This document shows positions 26,030-26,367 of a DNA stretch of 26,367 nucleotides, piece after piece; position 1 is the stretch's first letter, and each line of letters opens with the position of its first letter. The stretch comes from Endotrypanum monterogeii (taxonomy: Eukaryota; Euglenozoa; Kinetoplastea; Trypanosomatida; Trypanosomatidae). The translations under genes were made by a program, and so were the position numbers. The notes under the pieces are model-generated. The model ran no database searches, was not told the origin of the DNA, and worked only from the letters and a program-made list of their open reading frames with translations. The stretch is taken from positions 323,330 to 349,696 of the forward strand of contig CM007325.1 in the NCBI GenBank assembly GCA_000333855.2, in the 5' to 3' direction.

Positions 26030-26101
26030 GTCCGTGTGGCTCAATGGAAGAGCATCTGACTACGGATCAGAGGGTTGCAGGTTCGAATCCTGTCACGGAT
26101 G
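26030..26101 (+). tRNA. tRNA-Arg (anticodon ACG)
   Basis: A complete cloverleaf is visible. The acceptor stem is GTCCGTG/CACGGAT with a G-U at the first pair. The D stem is GCTC/GAGC and the anticodon stem TCTGA/TCAGA around loop CTACGGA, giving anticodon ACG at 26062-26064. The variable loop has 5 nt and the T stem-loop contains TTCGAAT. The discriminator base is G at 26101 and CCA is not encoded. The internal A box (TGGCTCAATGGA) and B box (GGTTCGAATCC) are intact, and a T5 run follows. It reads Arg CGU directly and, after editing of A34 to inosine, CGC and CGA. It is divergent from 7SL, and its boxes probably also drive 7SL transcription, as for other trypanosomatid small RNA genes. Confidence 0.96.
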
Positions 26102-26103
26102 AC

Positions 26104-26108
26104 TTTTT
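26104..26108 (+). terminator. Pol III terminator of tRNA-Arg
   Basis: A T5 run begins three bases after the discriminator base. Confidence 0.8.
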
Positions 26109-26367
26109 CCCCTCGGAAAAAAAGGGGGGGCGTCTCCCGGACCGCGCGCGCCTAGCCAAGCAGAGCCGGAAAAAAACACCCGCCCCACTACTGGGAGGGG
26201 TTTTTTTTTTTGTGCGCGGGGGAATGCAAACGCTGAGGGGATAGGGCGCCGTGGGGGGCCCGCTGCGCAAACCACTCGGTGGCCGCCGGATCGTGCCCGC
26301 CGAGAAAACCGAAAACACATACCAAAACGGGGGGGCAGCAGCGTCCCTCGCGGCGCGGGGGGGGGGG

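Noticed and set aside
26110..26367. Possible further small RNA gene (5S rRNA or another tRNA) next to tRNA-Arg
   Set aside because: No B-box-like element, cloverleaf or 5S sequence could be found. The stretch is G-rich with A and T homopolymers and ends in a G-run at the window edge.

Overview
The window looks like nuclear DNA of a trypanosomatid, most likely a Leishmania-type (Leishmaniinae) flagellate. Six long intron-free genes all lie on the + strand. They are separated by gaps of 0.6 to 1.8 kb full of (GT)n, (TA)n and homopolymer tracts. Each gene is preceded by a polypyrimidine tract and an AG, as expected for spliced-leader trans-splicing. One gene encodes a paraflagellar-rod-domain protein, a family found in kinetoplastids and their close relatives. 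No bacterial operon signals are present, and the species cannot be named from the sequence alone.

Layout of coding genes (all +): (1) 1000-3990, type II membrane protein with dispersed leucine-rich-repeat segments; (2) 5700-8876, paraflagellar rod domain protein with a long N-terminal extension; (3) 10652-12049, Ubc6/UBE2J-type ubiquitin-conjugating enzyme with a C-terminal membrane anchor; (4) 12742-15903, unrecognised Ser/Pro-rich protein with two coiled-coil stretches; (5) 16601-19249, large membrane-anchored glutaminyl cyclase of peptidase family M28; (6) 20502-22541, dipeptidyl peptidase III (M49). A 43-codon ORF at 4795-4926, two bases after a tract plus AG, is a possible additional small gene.

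The + strand gene run ends at 22541. About 3.1 kb without a convincing protein gene follows, containing a 32-bp AT palindrome and a GC-richer perfect inverted repeat with 15-bp arms. Next comes a divergent Pol III pair: the 7SL (signal recognition particle) RNA gene on the - strand (about 25652-25930) and, 99 bp away, tRNA-Arg(ACG) on the + strand (26030-26101). In trypanosomatids the A and B boxes of a divergent tRNA usually act as promoter elements of such small RNA genes, so the two are probably one expression unit. The layout fits the end of a Pol II polycistronic unit bounded by Pol III genes.

The proteins do not form one pathway, as expected for a trypanosomatid polycistron. Several belong to the secretory route by family membership (7SL RNA, the tail-anchored E2, the type II glutaminyl cyclase and the LRR membrane protein), but this may be chance. 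The most notable features are the 7SL/tRNA-Arg unit, the 15-bp inverted repeat near it, the oversized glutaminyl cyclase, the N-terminally extended rod protein and the small-ORF candidate.
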